IMG/VR virus record: IMGVR_UViG_3300048592_000094
Coordinates: 1-35,304 of that record
DNA length: 35,304 nt
Reading direction: 5' to 3' (one strand)
From: a virus
Shown piece by piece: positions 19,748-27,494 of this stretch (position 1 is its first letter; the number at the start of each line of letters is the position of its first letter). Below the pieces are notes generated by a model. That model was not told where the DNA came from and did no database searches. It saw only the letters and a program-made list of their open reading frames with translations. Both the position numbers and the translations under genes were made by a program.

Positions 19748-21072
19748 CAAACCCCCAACCTGTTGACACAATCAATCCAACGCTCGTGTTTGCGTTGCCG
19801 GTGATACCGCTGTCCCGCGTACCACGGCATCCCGTCGCCGTGCGCGTATTGCCACATCGGCGGCGACGGGACTAGGACCGTCGACGGCAGGCCCATCGCG
19901 CCGCGGACGTGGTGTGCAGACGTATGGATGCCAACCATGTCGTCCAGGGCCGCCACTAGGGCCGCCGTCTCATCGTAGTTAGCCTCGGACAAGCACTCGC
20001 TGAAGAACCGCACCGGCAGCCCTGTCTCGGCGATTTCCTCGCGCGGGTCCGTGTATTGCAGCGAGACATAGACCGCATCCCGCCGGCCCATGTATTCCCT
20101 GAATGCATCCAGACCAACCCGCCGTAGCTGCTGCTGCGACTCGAAACGGCCGCCGGACCAGCACAGCCCGACTACAGGCTTGCCCCACGATGCGAACAAC
20201 GCGCGCCACATCAGAACGCGCTCTGGGTCAGGCACCAGATATGGCGTCTTTGGGCACGAGGCCGGCTCGGGGCGGAAATAGCTAGGCAGATTGCCCACGG
20301 GCACCTGTGCATCCACCCGAACGCTTTCTAGCCACCCCCTATCGCCGCGGCGCGTGCCGTAGACGGTCGCCCACGGAAATGACCGCGCGTAGAGCGCTTC
20401 GAGCCGCGGATCGCATTCAATGATGACGTGCTCGGCCAGCGGCCTGCAATCTTCGATGCACGACGCGTAGGCGATCTCGTCGCCAATGCCCTGTTCGCCG
20501 TAGATCACCAGCGTTCCAGTCGGCTCGCCGTTCCACTCCGCGCCGCCAAAGTCGAGCCACTTCCGATGCTTGGTGCCGATGGTCGAGCGCCAATGCCGCC
20601 AGCCGTTGCGCCAGTCGCCTAGCGCCAGGTACGGAAAGCGCGCTACTTGAGACAGGTTAGGGCAATCTGGATCTAGCTTTTCGGCTTTCCCGATCCACTC
20701 AAGAGCACGCGCGTATTGCTCGTCGTCGGTGTAGGTGGCCGCCATGTTGCACATATAGACGGCGCGCTTGCGCGGATCGTCCGTCATCGCCAGCGCGCGC
20801 TCGAACGCCTGCCGCGCTTGCTGCGTGAGCTTGACCGTGTGGCATTGACTGCCGTAGTTGTTCCAGGTCTCGGCCCGCGGGACCAGCTTCACGGCGCGCT
20901 CGAAGAACGCCAGCGCCACAGCTTCGATGCCGGCCCGTGCGTGCAGCACGCCGCCCAACGTGAACCCCGGCGCGCTCTCCGGGTTCTCGCGCAGGTACTG
21001 CATGCAAAGCTGAATCGCCAACTCTGGGTTTTCTTCAGCGACCGCCGCCGCTCTTGATAGCGCGTCAGACAA
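19747..21072 (-). CDS. TPR protein with C-terminal glycosyltransferase-like (GT9-type) domain
   Basis: A 441-residue protein; the start is probably TTG 21072, overlapping the previous gene by 8 bases. Residues 1-160 are tetratricopeptide repeats (AVALAFFERAVKLVPRAETW, QARQAFERALAM, YARALEWIGKAEKLDPD). After a linker comes a Rossmann-type domain: LVIYGEQGIGDEIAYAS (188-204), VVGLCWSGG (300-308), VYVSLQ (334-339), then MVGIHTSAHHVRGAMGLPS (379-397). That order matches TPR-linked heptosyltransferase-like GT9 proteins. The TPR part would bind a protein acceptor and the C-terminal half a nucleotide sugar. First gene of the cargo block. Confidence 0.85.
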   Translation of the reverse strand: MSDALSRAAAVAEENPELAIQLCMQYLRENPESAPGFTLGGVLHARAGIEAVALAFFERAVKLVPRAETWNNYGSQCHTVKLTQQARQAFERALAMTDDPRKRAVYMCNMAATYTDDEQYARALEWIGKAEKLDPDCPNLSQVARFPYLALGDWRNGWRHWRSTIGTKHRKWLDFGGAEWNGEPTGTLVIYGEQGIGDEIAYASCIEDCRPLAEHVIIECDPRLEALYARSFPWATVYGTRRGDRGWLESVRVDAQVPVGNLPSYFRPEPASCPKTPYLVPDPERVLMWRALFASWGKPVVGLCWSGGRFESQQQLRRVGLDAFREYMGRRDAVYVSLQYTDPREEIAETGLPVRFFSECLSEANYDETAALVAALDDMVGIHTSAHHVRGAMGLPSTVLVPSPPMWQYAHGDGMPWYAGQRYHRQRKHERWIDCVNRLGV

Positions 21073-21388
21073 GCCGCTTCCCCGTCATGTCGCACGCCGT
21101 GTAGCGATTGAGCTTCATCAGTCCCGCCTTGATGTCTTTCATCGGCGCCTGGTAGACATTGATTCCGATCCCGAACAGCTCGGTTACGACTCCGCTGGGA
21201 ATGTGAAAAGCATGGACCATCCCCTGCTTGACGCCCTTTTGCCAGTGGCTGCCGTCGTTGCGCGACTGGAGCACCGCCTCAAAAGCCGGTTCCGCGTCCT
21301 GTGAGTGCCTGACGTGCAAGTCGTCGCCGTCCGACCACATTTCGGTGACGAGCCCGTCCTGGGTGATGTCTTGGTGAATCTTGAGCAT
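21065..21388 (-). CDS. small conserved-looking phage protein downstream of the capsid
   Basis: A 107-residue protein. ATG 21388 lies only two bases beyond the U-run of the capsid terminator and has no visible ribosome binding site, so its expression or start is odd. VTEMWSDGDDLHVRHSQDAE and GVVTELFGIGINVYQA are patterns I associate with a small phage protein family encoded next to capsid genes. Its function is unknown. It overlaps the TPR-glycosyltransferase gene by 8 bases, linking capsid region and cargo block. Confidence 0.65.
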   Translation of the reverse strand: MLKIHQDITQDGLVTEMWSDGDDLHVRHSQDAEPAFEAVLQSRNDGSHWQKGVKQGMVHAFHIPSGVVTELFGIGINVYQAPMKDIKAGLMKLNRYTACDMTGKRLV

Positions 21389-21390
21389 GG

Positions 21391-21414
21391 AAAAACGGGG
21401 GCCGAAGCCCCCGT
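21391..21414 (-). terminator. intrinsic terminator after the capsid gene
   Basis: Read on the minus strand, ACGGGGGC-TTCG-GCCCCCGT is a perfect 8-bp GC stem with a UUCG tetraloop (21414-21395), running straight into TTTTT (21395-21391). It lies 6 bases beyond the capsid stop codon. It should end or strongly reduce transcription, giving more capsid mRNA than mRNA for the cargo and tail genes downstream. Confidence 0.9.
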
Positions 21415-21419
21415 ACCGT

Positions 21420-22394
21420 TTAGGTCACGGCGCACCCAATCAGCTGCGCGTGCGCGTCAGGGTTCTGGAGCACAGCCGCCCATTCGCACACCAGCTGCTT
21501 GCGCCGACCGTCGCCGACCTTCGCGATGTCCTCGACCTTGATGGTGTCGAGCCAGGCGATGCCGGTGTACTCGCTGTCCAGGCACAGAACAGCCGTCTGG
21601 CCCAAGAAGCGATCCATCACGACTTTGTGCGAGCCGTAGTCGGAAACGTAGATGTCCACGCCACCGATGACAACGCCCTGCGCCGTGCGTCCATTGTTCG
21701 TCGAGAAGCCCTCGAACGCCGTCGCGCCGCCGAACGTGGCGAGGCGCTTTTTCTGCTTCGAGTTGACGAGGATCGTATCGGTCGCGCCGCCGTCAGTCCA
21801 CGCCAGTTCAAGCGCGTTCTTCAGGTCGGCCTCAAGCATCGTCGATGCCGTCGAGTCGGACATCGCCGTCCAGCCGCTGGAATACGGATAGACGGTGCCT
21901 CCGGTCACGGTCGTGCCGGTGCAACGCGCGTAGTTCTGGATCATCGCGCGCCAGCCGGCGGTGTAGCGAGCCGTCGATGCCGTGCCGGCCGAGGACGCCT
22001 GCCCGCCAACGAGCATGAACTCGATGTCGCGCTTCAGTTCCTTGCCATACTTGGCAACGAGGTAGCCAAGCTCGGTCGCGCGGCCGTACTTCGCCACGCT
22101 GTCAGCGGTGCGCGACACGCTGATTGTCTTGGTGCTGATCGCGGTGTAGTTGCCGAGCATCGTCGTTGCCGTCGCGCTGGCGAACGTCGCATCTGCGCCT
22201 TCAACCGCGTTGTTAGCGGCCGCCGCAGCGAGCGAATCCGTCTGCCACTGGTGCAACGTGTTGCGAGCGGTCAGCCGCTTCGCCATCTGCATCGCTGGCG
22301 TCTCTGTCGGCGAGATGTCGTAGATGATGTCATGGACATCTTCCTTGCGCCCGATGCGCCCGTAGGTCTTGTTTTGTCCGGTAGGGGTAGTCAT
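21420..22394 (-). CDS. major capsid protein (SU10/DUF5309-like)
   Basis: A 324-residue protein, ATG 22394 with AAAGGA upstream. DVHDIIYDISPTETPAMQMA (residues 19-38), TLHQWQTDSL, and later SVSRTADSVAKYGRATELGY and RDIEFMLVGGQ match HK97-fold capsid proteins of the SU10 or DUF5309 group. The C-terminal half has DIYVSDYGSHKVV and VEDIAKVGDGRRKQLV, as expected for the P-loop and A-domain end. It follows the scaffold gene and is closed by a strong terminator, consistent with the most abundant virion protein. Confidence 0.88.
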   Translation of the reverse strand: MTTPTGQNKTYGRIGRKEDVHDIIYDISPTETPAMQMAKRLTARNTLHQWQTDSLAAAAANNAVEGADATFASATATTMLGNYTAISTKTISVSRTADSVAKYGRATELGYLVAKYGKELKRDIEFMLVGGQASSAGTASTARYTAGWRAMIQNYARCTGTTVTGGTVYPYSSGWTAMSDSTASTMLEADLKNALELAWTDGGATDTILVNSKQKKRLATFGGATAFEGFSTNNGRTAQGVVIGGVDIYVSDYGSHKVVMDRFLGQTAVLCLDSEYTGIAWLDTIKVEDIAKVGDGRRKQLVCEWAAVLQNPDAHAQLIGCAVT

Positions 22395-22398
22395 TTCT

Positions 22399-23337
22399 CT
22401 ATCCTTTCACGATTCGATTAAGGAGCGCGGCGGCGACATCCTGGCGGCCGGTTTTCTTCAACGCTGACCGCTGTTCGTTCCACCGCGATTGTTCATTGCT
22501 CGGCGCCGTAGAGCGCGCCGCCGGCTGCGCTGCCGGTCGCGCCTGTTGCGCCTTCTTCACCGCCGCGGGCTTGCCACTCTGAAGAGCCCGCCACTTCGCC
22601 GCATCCGCTAGCGCATGAATAACAACCGGGTCCATCAGGTGCGATTCCTGCATCCCGTACTGCCGGGCTGCTGTCATCAGCGTTTCCCGCATCTTGTCAT
22701 CCAGCTTTCCGATTCGTCGCTGCACCTCGGCCATCCCCAATTCCGCCTGATTGCGGGTATGTTGGACTTTGGCGTCTTGGGCCTGCTTGACGATCTGCTG
22801 TAGCCGATACTGCTTTTCCGTCAGCCGCTGGTGAAGCTGCTGCCGGGCTAGATTTAGCTGCAATGCCTTCTGCGCATCCTCGGCGACGAGTGAGTTCCAA
22901 TCCAGCGCGTCGAACTGCTGCAACTGCGCTTGAATGGACTGCACTTCCGCCGCATCAGAAAATGCGTGCTGAAGGATCAGCTCTTGGGCTTCGAGATACT
23001 GCTTCTTGTCCTCAACGATGCGCCGGGTATCGGCCACATCCTGGGTTTTGCGCGTGTAGTCGGCTTGGAGAGAATCGGCCTTCTTGACGACTTCGGCTAG
23101 TTCCTTCGGCAGCTTGTATTGCTTGTCGCCGTAGGTAACTTCCTCGGAATCATCCTCTGGCGCTGGCTCACTCTCGCCTTCCTCGACTTCATCGTCGTCG
23201 CCATCTTCGTCCTGTTCCTCTTCAACAGCCTCATCGACGACTTCTTCGTCGTCCTCTGGCGGCGCAGTGAACAATGCTGCAAGACGATCGGCCGGATCTG
23301 TCCCCACTTCCTCGACGGGATTGGTGGTTTCTTCCAT
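22399..23337 (-). CDS. capsid scaffolding protein
   Basis: A 312-residue protein, ATG 23337 after AGGAGAG. The first 65 residues are extremely acidic (runs of Asp/Glu such as EEEQDEDGDDDEVEEGE). Residues about 75-220 form a long helical, Gln-rich coiled coil, and the C-terminal tail is basic (SRWNEQRSALKKTGRQD), which suits binding to the inner capsid surface. It is placed immediately before the capsid gene. This is the classical scaffold position and composition. No protease motif is visible. Confidence 0.82.
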   Translation of the reverse strand: MEETTNPVEEVGTDPADRLAALFTAPPEDDEEVVDEAVEEEQDEDGDDDEVEEGESEPAPEDDSEEVTYGDKQYKLPKELAEVVKKADSLQADYTRKTQDVADTRRIVEDKKQYLEAQELILQHAFSDAAEVQSIQAQLQQFDALDWNSLVAEDAQKALQLNLARQQLHQRLTEKQYRLQQIVKQAQDAKVQHTRNQAELGMAEVQRRIGKLDDKMRETLMTAARQYGMQESHLMDPVVIHALADAAKWRALQSGKPAAVKKAQQARPAAQPAARSTAPSNEQSRWNEQRSALKKTGRQDVAAALLNRIVKG

Positions 23338-23352
23338 TACGCGCTCTCCTGT

Positions 23353-23625
23353 TTAGGCTGCCAGCCGTCGGAGTTTGTCAGACAGGCTTGGCTTGGCCAA
23401 TTCCGCGAGTTTACCCGTTTCGATATGTGTATTGATATGTTTTCGCAACGCGCCCAAAAGCTGCATGGTGACGACCAGATCGCGCATCTTGTCCCGTGCG
23501 CTGACATCAGTCACGCGCAACTCCTGCACAATTCTGGCTTCGATAGCGTCAAACGCATCGATCAGCAACGGCTCGCGCATAAGCCGCTCTGCTTCACTGG
23601 CGCGCCGCTCGGTTTCGTCTTTCAT
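23353..23625 (-). CDS. small helical structural-region protein
   Basis: A 90-residue all-helical protein starting at 23625, overlapping the previous gene by 4 bases. RASEAERLMREPLLIDAFDA, IEARIVQELRVTD and KMRDLVVTMQLLGALRKHIN are patterns seen in small proteins encoded near portal and scaffold genes of podoviruses. It may assist head assembly. No motif defines a function. Confidence 0.6.
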   Translation of the reverse strand: MKDETERRASEAERLMREPLLIDAFDAIEARIVQELRVTDVSARDKMRDLVVTMQLLGALRKHINTHIETGKLAELAKPSLSDKLRRLAA

Positions 23626-24869
23626 AGAAGCAGGAGGATATCCTCGTCGTCTTTGTCGCGCGCAATCTGTACGGCCTTCTCAACTGCCCGCGAAGTGACT
23701 ATCAGGTCACTTAGCCAGGTATCGAAAGCATAGGCGCGATTCGGCAGGATGGCGCTAGCCAACCGCGCCGGGCTGATGTTCTCTGGTCCCTTCGGCGGTT
23801 TGGCATCCTGAGGAATAGGACGGCCTGCCTTGATCTCTCTGATGACGCGCTGCGTCGCCTCTGTTGGCTCGTCGTTCGTCAGCCAGTCCACGAGGAACGG
23901 CATTGGTAGCCGCTTGCGCGCTTCGACAAACCTATTGACGCCGCCGCCACGCTTGCGAGGCGCGACGACTACAACAGGATCGGTCGATGACTGGATATCG
24001 CCTGATGTCGAGAGCGAGCCTGTTAGCGCAACCGGACTAGCCGACAGATCAAAGCTAGTTCCGATCTCGATATCGCCGGACGCCGATAGCGTGCCAGTGA
24101 TTGCAATCGGGTCGGTCGCAAGGTCAAACGACGTGCCGATTTGGATATCGCCACTTGCGGAAATGGTGCCCGTGATCGACAGCGGGTCTGCGACAACCTC
24201 AAGAATCGGATCAACGCTGGACTCGATATCTCCAGAAACCGCCACCGTGCCGGACACGGAAATCGCAGACGCTGAAACGTCAAACGACGTGCCGATCTCG
24301 ATATCGCCTGATGCTGAAAGCGCGCCAGTTACCGACAGCGGGTCCGCCGCCAAGTCAAAACTGGTGCCGATCTCAATATCGCCGCTGACCGACAAAACGC
24401 CAGACAGCGCCAAAGGATCAGCGGCCAGGTCCAAATCGCCCGGCGGAGTGATCTCGATATCGCCGCTCGTCGTGAGCGCGCCAGACACTGCAACCGCGGT
24501 CGCAGAGATATCAAAAGACGTGCCGATCTGGATGTCGCCGGTCGCGCTGACCGCACCAGAGACGGCAATCGCACTTGCGACTAGATCAACAGTGGTGACG
24601 TACTCCCCAACCGCGACCGTGGCGTAGTCGTCCGCTACGTCGTCGTAGATCGTCCACGCGATCTTGTAGGCAGTGCCCGCACTGAGAGTTACCGCCGTCG
24701 CTTCGGTGATCGTGCCGGTGTCGGACTCGGCTGCGAACGCTTCTGATCCCGCAGTAACGCCCGTCGCGGACCCGTTGCTCTGCTGCCCGTTGCGGACTTG
24801 CAGCCCACTCGGAGGCGTGCCGGTGTAATCGGCAGCAGCAACGACGATCCAGTAGGCAGTGCGGGCCAT
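23622..24869 (-). CDS. repeat-containing virion protein
   Basis: A 415-residue protein with three parts. Residues 1-92 are a small beta-domain beginning MARTAYWIVVAAADYTGTPP. Residues 95-300 hold eight imperfect 25-27-residue repeats of the type DLAADPLSVTGALSASGDIE, which would stack as a beta-solenoid or fibre shaft. Residues 300-415 are a basic then mixed C-terminal domain (RKRGGGVNRFVEARKRLP; FLVDWLTNDEPTEATQRVI) ending in a very acidic tail (DKDDEDILLLL). It may be a head fibre or decoration protein; its location between scaffold and tail-like genes does not decide. Confidence 0.6.
   Translation of the reverse strand: MARTAYWIVVAAADYTGTPPSGLQVRNGQQSNGSATGVTAGSEAFAAESDTGTITEATAVTLSAGTAYKIAWTIYDDVADDYATVAVGEYVTTVDLVASAIAVSGAVSATGDIQIGTSFDISATAVAVSGALTTSGDIEITPPGDLDLAADPLALSGVLSVSGDIEIGTSFDLAADPLSVTGALSASGDIEIGTSFDVSASAISVSGTVAVSGDIESSVDPILEVVADPLSITGTISASGDIQIGTSFDLATDPIAITGTLSASGDIEIGTSFDLSASPVALTGSLSTSGDIQSSTDPVVVVAPRKRGGGVNRFVEARKRLPMPFLVDWLTNDEPTEATQRVIREIKAGRPIPQDAKPPKGPENISPARLASAILPNRAYAFDTWLSDLIVTSRAVEKAVQIARDKDDEDILLLL
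23970..24587 (-). repeat. tandem repeat of about 75 bp, eight units
   Basis: The DNA coding for residues 95-300 of the protein above repeats every 75 bases (two units near 81), with conserved codons for SGDIEIGTSFD. Units differ by many silent and a few amino-acid changes, so it is an old coding repeat. It can still change unit number by slippage or recombination. Confidence 0.85.
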
Positions 24870-24870
24870 G

Positions 24871-26178
24871 TCAGAAGGTGTACGTCACGCGCGGCTGATA
24901 GGTGTTGCCGCCCGCAGGGACGAGCGTGGCGGCGCTCAGGGTGGGGTGGGTGTAGCCGGCTGCTGGGGCCTTGAACGCCAGCACGGCGACTTTGCGTGCC
25001 GTCGCATTGAACGCGCTGTAGTTCAGCGTGAAGCCGTCTGAGTCGAAGCCGCCGAATGTCGCCGTTACCACCTCGTCATCGTCGGAATCTCGAATCAGGA
25101 CTGCATCTGTGCTTCTACGGCTGAACCCAGTTCCTGAGCTAGAGAGGTCCACCGTCCCCCACGCCAGTGACTGCGTGTTCGTCCCGTCCGTTGCGCCGAT
25201 GAACTGTCCGACGTTAGGGCTCGAAGATGTGCTGCCATAGGTCGTTTCATTGGCCCCAAATAGCAATGCCGCTTGTGGCTCGAAGCCTGCTCCTGTGTAT
25301 GCCTCTGTCCCGGTGCCGTCGGTCGCGGTGTCTTTGAAAAGCAATTCCGCATCGGTCGCGGCTGGTAACTTCAACGCCAGAAATATGATTGGCTGCGCGG
25401 CCGAAGACGATACGGTTAGAGTAAATCCAGACGAATCGAAAGAGCCGACCGTAAAGGTGCGATTGATCGTAGCACCGTCGTTGTAATACTGCATCGCAAT
25501 GCTGTCGTTTGTAATGCTTGTGTTTACGACAGAGGATGAACCCGACACTGAGTTTAGGCTCAAGCATCCTTGCTTAACAGTCGTTCCGTTGTAGTACGCA
25601 ACGCCTACCGATCCCGAAATGATATTGCTTTCAATTTCACCCGTGGATGAAACGCCGACATTCAAGGCAAACAACAAATCTGGCTGAAATCCAACGTCGT
25701 TGATGTCCCACGAGGTCGCGGACGTCGCAGACATCCAGTTAGTTACTAGCTTCGCGTCAGACAAACCCCAAAACAAAACGACAGTGGCGTACCTCTCAAC
25801 CGTAGTGGCGTCCTCGACCAACTCTATTTCAACGCCGTCAGTTATTGCCGCGATTGTGTATTCTGCATATGTCGAATACGTCGGAGTGCTTGACGTTTTG
25901 ACTTTGATCGCTGCTATTCTGTTTTCGTTGCGAAAGCGCCCAACACCTGCGCTCGGCGCCACCCCGCTTCTCGCAGAAAAAGAGATGCACCACTGGTTGG
26001 TCCCGTCCCAGATTCCATGCGAAACGATGCAGTCAGGGTCTGGATTGTTTGTCGTGTCAGCGTCAGTCACGATGACGTAAGCAGCATCCGGCGCGCCTAG
26101 CCCGGAGGACGTGAACGACGTCGTTCCGTTAAGGGTCGCCGAAAGCGTGCCCGTCAGTGTCTTGACTGTCAGCGCCAT
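24871..26178 (-). CDS. beta-rich tail or head fibre-like protein
   Basis: A 435-residue protein rich in Thr, Ser, Gly and Ala. Two similar halves can be seen: FWGLSDAKLVTNWM with FQPDLLFALNVGVSS in the first, and FEPQAALLFGANETTYGS with SLAWGTVDLSSSG in the second. The strands SFDSSGFTLTVSSSAAQPIIFLALKLP and GFDSDGFTLNYSAFNATARK are close repeats, split here by their linkers. The duplicated domain looks like a beta-sandwich of a receptor-binding or decoration protein. No catalytic motif. Located next to the repeat-shaft gene, so the two may form one appendage. Confidence 0.55.
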   Translation of the reverse strand: MALTVKTLTGTLSATLNGTTSFTSSGLGAPDAAYVIVTDADTTNNPDPDCIVSHGIWDGTNQWCISFSARSGVAPSAGVGRFRNENRIAAIKVKTSSTPTYSTYAEYTIAAITDGVEIELVEDATTVERYATVVLFWGLSDAKLVTNWMSATSATSWDINDVGFQPDLLFALNVGVSSTGEIESNIISGSVGVAYYNGTTVKQGCLSLNSVSGSSSVVNTSITNDSIAMQYYNDGATINRTFTVGSFDSSGFTLTVSSSAAQPIIFLALKLPAATDAELLFKDTATDGTGTEAYTGAGFEPQAALLFGANETTYGSTSSSPNVGQFIGATDGTNTQSLAWGTVDLSSSGTGFSRRSTDAVLIRDSDDDEVVTATFGGFDSDGFTLNYSAFNATARKVAVLAFKAPAAGYTHPTLSAATLVPAGGNTYQPRVTYTF

Positions 26179-26181
26179 GGA

Positions 26182-26505
26182 TCAGATTGCGTTGATACGA
26201 GCCACTAGCTCGGCGTTTGTCGTGTACCCAGGCACCTTGTCGGATGCCAGCAAGAAGATGATCTGCATGAGGTCCACAAATGCGGCCTTTGCTGTGGCAT
26301 TCGGCTGGGCGTTGTACTTGCCGACCAGCCAATCCATCTCGGTCCGCTCACCTGCGTCGAGGTTCAGATAGCTCTCAATCTGAGCCTTAGTGATTTTGCC
26401 TTTCGACATCTCGAAGAGCATCGCCCAGAAGGTGAGAACCGAGATGTTGTTATGCTCAGGCTCACCTTCGCCGGTGAATCCTGCGAGTCTGTCAATCAAG
26501 GGCAT
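26182..26505 (-). CDS. small helical phage protein
   Basis: A 107-residue protein. ATG 26505 is chosen for its AAGGAAGGAAA leader; the frame is open further upstream. It is a compact helical protein (NISVLTFWAMLFEMSKGKIT, then YLNLDAGERTEMDWLVGKYN and a C-terminal helix FVDLMQIIFLLA). Similar short proteins are commonly found near phage fibre genes. The role is unknown. Its start lies two bases past the stop of the 54-residue gene upstream. Confidence 0.65.
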   Translation of the reverse strand: MPLIDRLAGFTGEGEPEHNNISVLTFWAMLFEMSKGKITKAQIESYLNLDAGERTEMDWLVGKYNAQPNATAKAAFVDLMQIIFLLASDKVPGYTTNAELVARINAI

Positions 26506-26506
26506 G

Positions 26507-26671
26507 TCAGTTTCCTTCCTTGGTGATCTGCGGCCAAACTGCCTCGACGCCTGCGCGCCACGATTCCAACGCGGCCAGCCGCTGCACGACATCGGCAGGC
26601 ACGGCCGCCTGCCGCTCGATGAGTAGTCGCACGAGCGCGAAAAGCTCGGCGATGATCTGATCAGTCTTCAT
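26507..26671 (-). CDS. 54-residue helical protein
   Basis: ATG 26671 gives a short helical protein (MKTDQIIAELFALVRLLIER, then PADVVQRLAALESWRAG) ending KEGN. The 3' end supplies the ribosome binding site of the next gene (the AAGGAAGGAAA bases lie in its last codons). The fit between its neighbours (9-base and 1-base gaps) supports a real gene. Function unknown. Confidence 0.6.
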   Translation of the reverse strand: MKTDQIIAELFALVRLLIERQAAVPADVVQRLAALESWRAGVEAVWPQITKEGN

Positions 26672-26680
26672 TTCATCCCT

Positions 26681-26968
26681 TCATTGATTCGGCCACGGCG
26701 GATCGCCCCACACGACGCGGCCTTTGAACAGGCCGGCGTGGCCCCAGTACGGCTTCCGATGCGTCGGCGGCTTGTAGGACACCACCCGCAGCGTGCCGTC
26801 CCTGCGACCGCGCCCGACCAGTAGGTGAAACGGCCCGCCACGGATGAAGCTGCCGCGCCACACAAGCCTCGGTCGAGGCGTCATCAGCCCACGATCCAGA
26901 TTGCGCTCCCACCGCCTGCTCAGGCGCCAGTAGAGGCGCAGGGCAAACAGCAGGCAGTTGGAGCGCAC
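26681..26968 (-). CDS. small basic, aromatic-rich protein
   Basis: A 95-residue protein. The start is probably GTG 26968, 3 bases beyond the previous stop. It is very rich in Arg and Trp (LRLYWRLSRRWERNLDRGLM; RGSFIRGGPFHLLVGRGRRD) and ends GDPPWPNQ. A second frame from 26975 is also open, but its composition looks like a shadow. The basic character would suit nucleic-acid or virion contacts. No family recognised with certainty. Confidence 0.6.
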   Translation of the reverse strand: MRSNCLLFALRLYWRLSRRWERNLDRGLMTPRPRLVWRGSFIRGGPFHLLVGRGRRDGTLRVVSYKPPTHRKPYWGHAGLFKGRVVWGDPPWPNQ

Positions 26969-26971
26969 GCA

Positions 26972-27337
26972 TCACGACAGTTGCAACGACAGCGAGATCC
27001 CGGTCGTCGACGTAACCTGGGTCGCGCCGCTTGGGATCACGTTGTCCGTCACGATCAAGTCGGCGCCGGAAGTCCCAACCGTGCCATTGATGCGCGTCGC
27101 TGCGCCACTGGTGCGGATGATGAACTTCGTGATGGTGCCGGGCGCGACAGACGTGTCCGCCGTGGCCGTCCCGACCGCGACACTCGGGCTCTCAGTCGAT
27201 GCGGCCGCCCACGATAGCGGAAGAACCGCCAGCTCCGCGTCAGCCGCAGAGTCGAAACGGATATCGCCACCGGACAGCAGCCCTGTGATGCCGTCCAACG
27301 CCGCCTTGCGGCACTCATTTGCCAAGGTAATTGCCAT
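26972..27337 (-). CDS. small beta-rich virion protein
   Basis: A 121-residue protein, ATG 27337 after AAGGAG. A short N-terminal helix (ANECRKAALDGITGLLSGGD) leads into a beta-domain with SAADAELAVLPLSWAA, GTITKFIIRTSGAATRING and a Thr/Ser-rich C-terminus. Similar short proteins near portal or capsid genes serve as decoration or connector parts. The assignment is by composition and place only. It overlaps the preceding gene by 23 bases. Confidence 0.6.
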   Translation of the reverse strand: MAITLANECRKAALDGITGLLSGGDIRFDSAADAELAVLPLSWAAASTESPSVAVGTATADTSVAPGTITKFIIRTSGAATRINGTVGTSGADLIVTDNVIPSGATQVTSTTGISLSLQLS

Positions 27338-27494
27338 CGTCTTTCTCCTTCGTTTCGGCTTCCTCGCCGATCAGTTCAACTTGTTCGAGCGGGACCGAAC
27401 CGGACAACTCGGTAGTGCCGAGGATGTTCCCATCCTTGTCGCGCCACTCAAGCGTGCCGCTGATCCCCAATCGTCCACCTACGCCGGTTTTCAT
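27315..27494 (-). CDS. 59-residue protein downstream of the portal
   Basis: ATG 27494 overlaps the portal stop by one base more than adjacency (TGATG, 27496-27492). The small protein has a beta-hairpin-like core (GGRLGISGTLEWRDKDGNIL, then TTELSGSVPLEQVELIGE) and an acidic/basic tail with the next gene's ribosome binding site inside its codons. No family recognised. Coupled translation with the portal suggests a structural or assembly role. Confidence 0.6.
   Translation of the reverse strand: MKTGVGGRLGISGTLEWRDKDGNILGTTELSGSVPLEQVELIGEEAETKEKDDGNYLGK

Noticed and set aside
21381-22421. Long 346-codon open frame on the plus strand across the capsid gene
   Set aside because: It is antisense to the well-supported capsid gene. 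The Arg/Ala/Gly-rich composition is what GC-rich codon bias gives in the shadow frame, and it begins at the capsid terminator.
23970-24587. CRISPR-like periodic repeats
   Set aside because: The units are coding, imperfect, 75 bp long and have no unique spacers; they encode protein repeats.
23830-24627. 265-codon plus-strand frame with regular repeats
   Set aside because: Its repeats mirror the 75-bp coding repeats of the minus-strand virion gene, and no ribosome binding site is present.
26673-26975. Alternative 100-codon frame overlapping the 95-residue basic protein
   Set aside because: It is Ala/Arg/Pro/Gly-rich without structure, typical of a shadow frame, and its end overlaps the next gene awkwardly.
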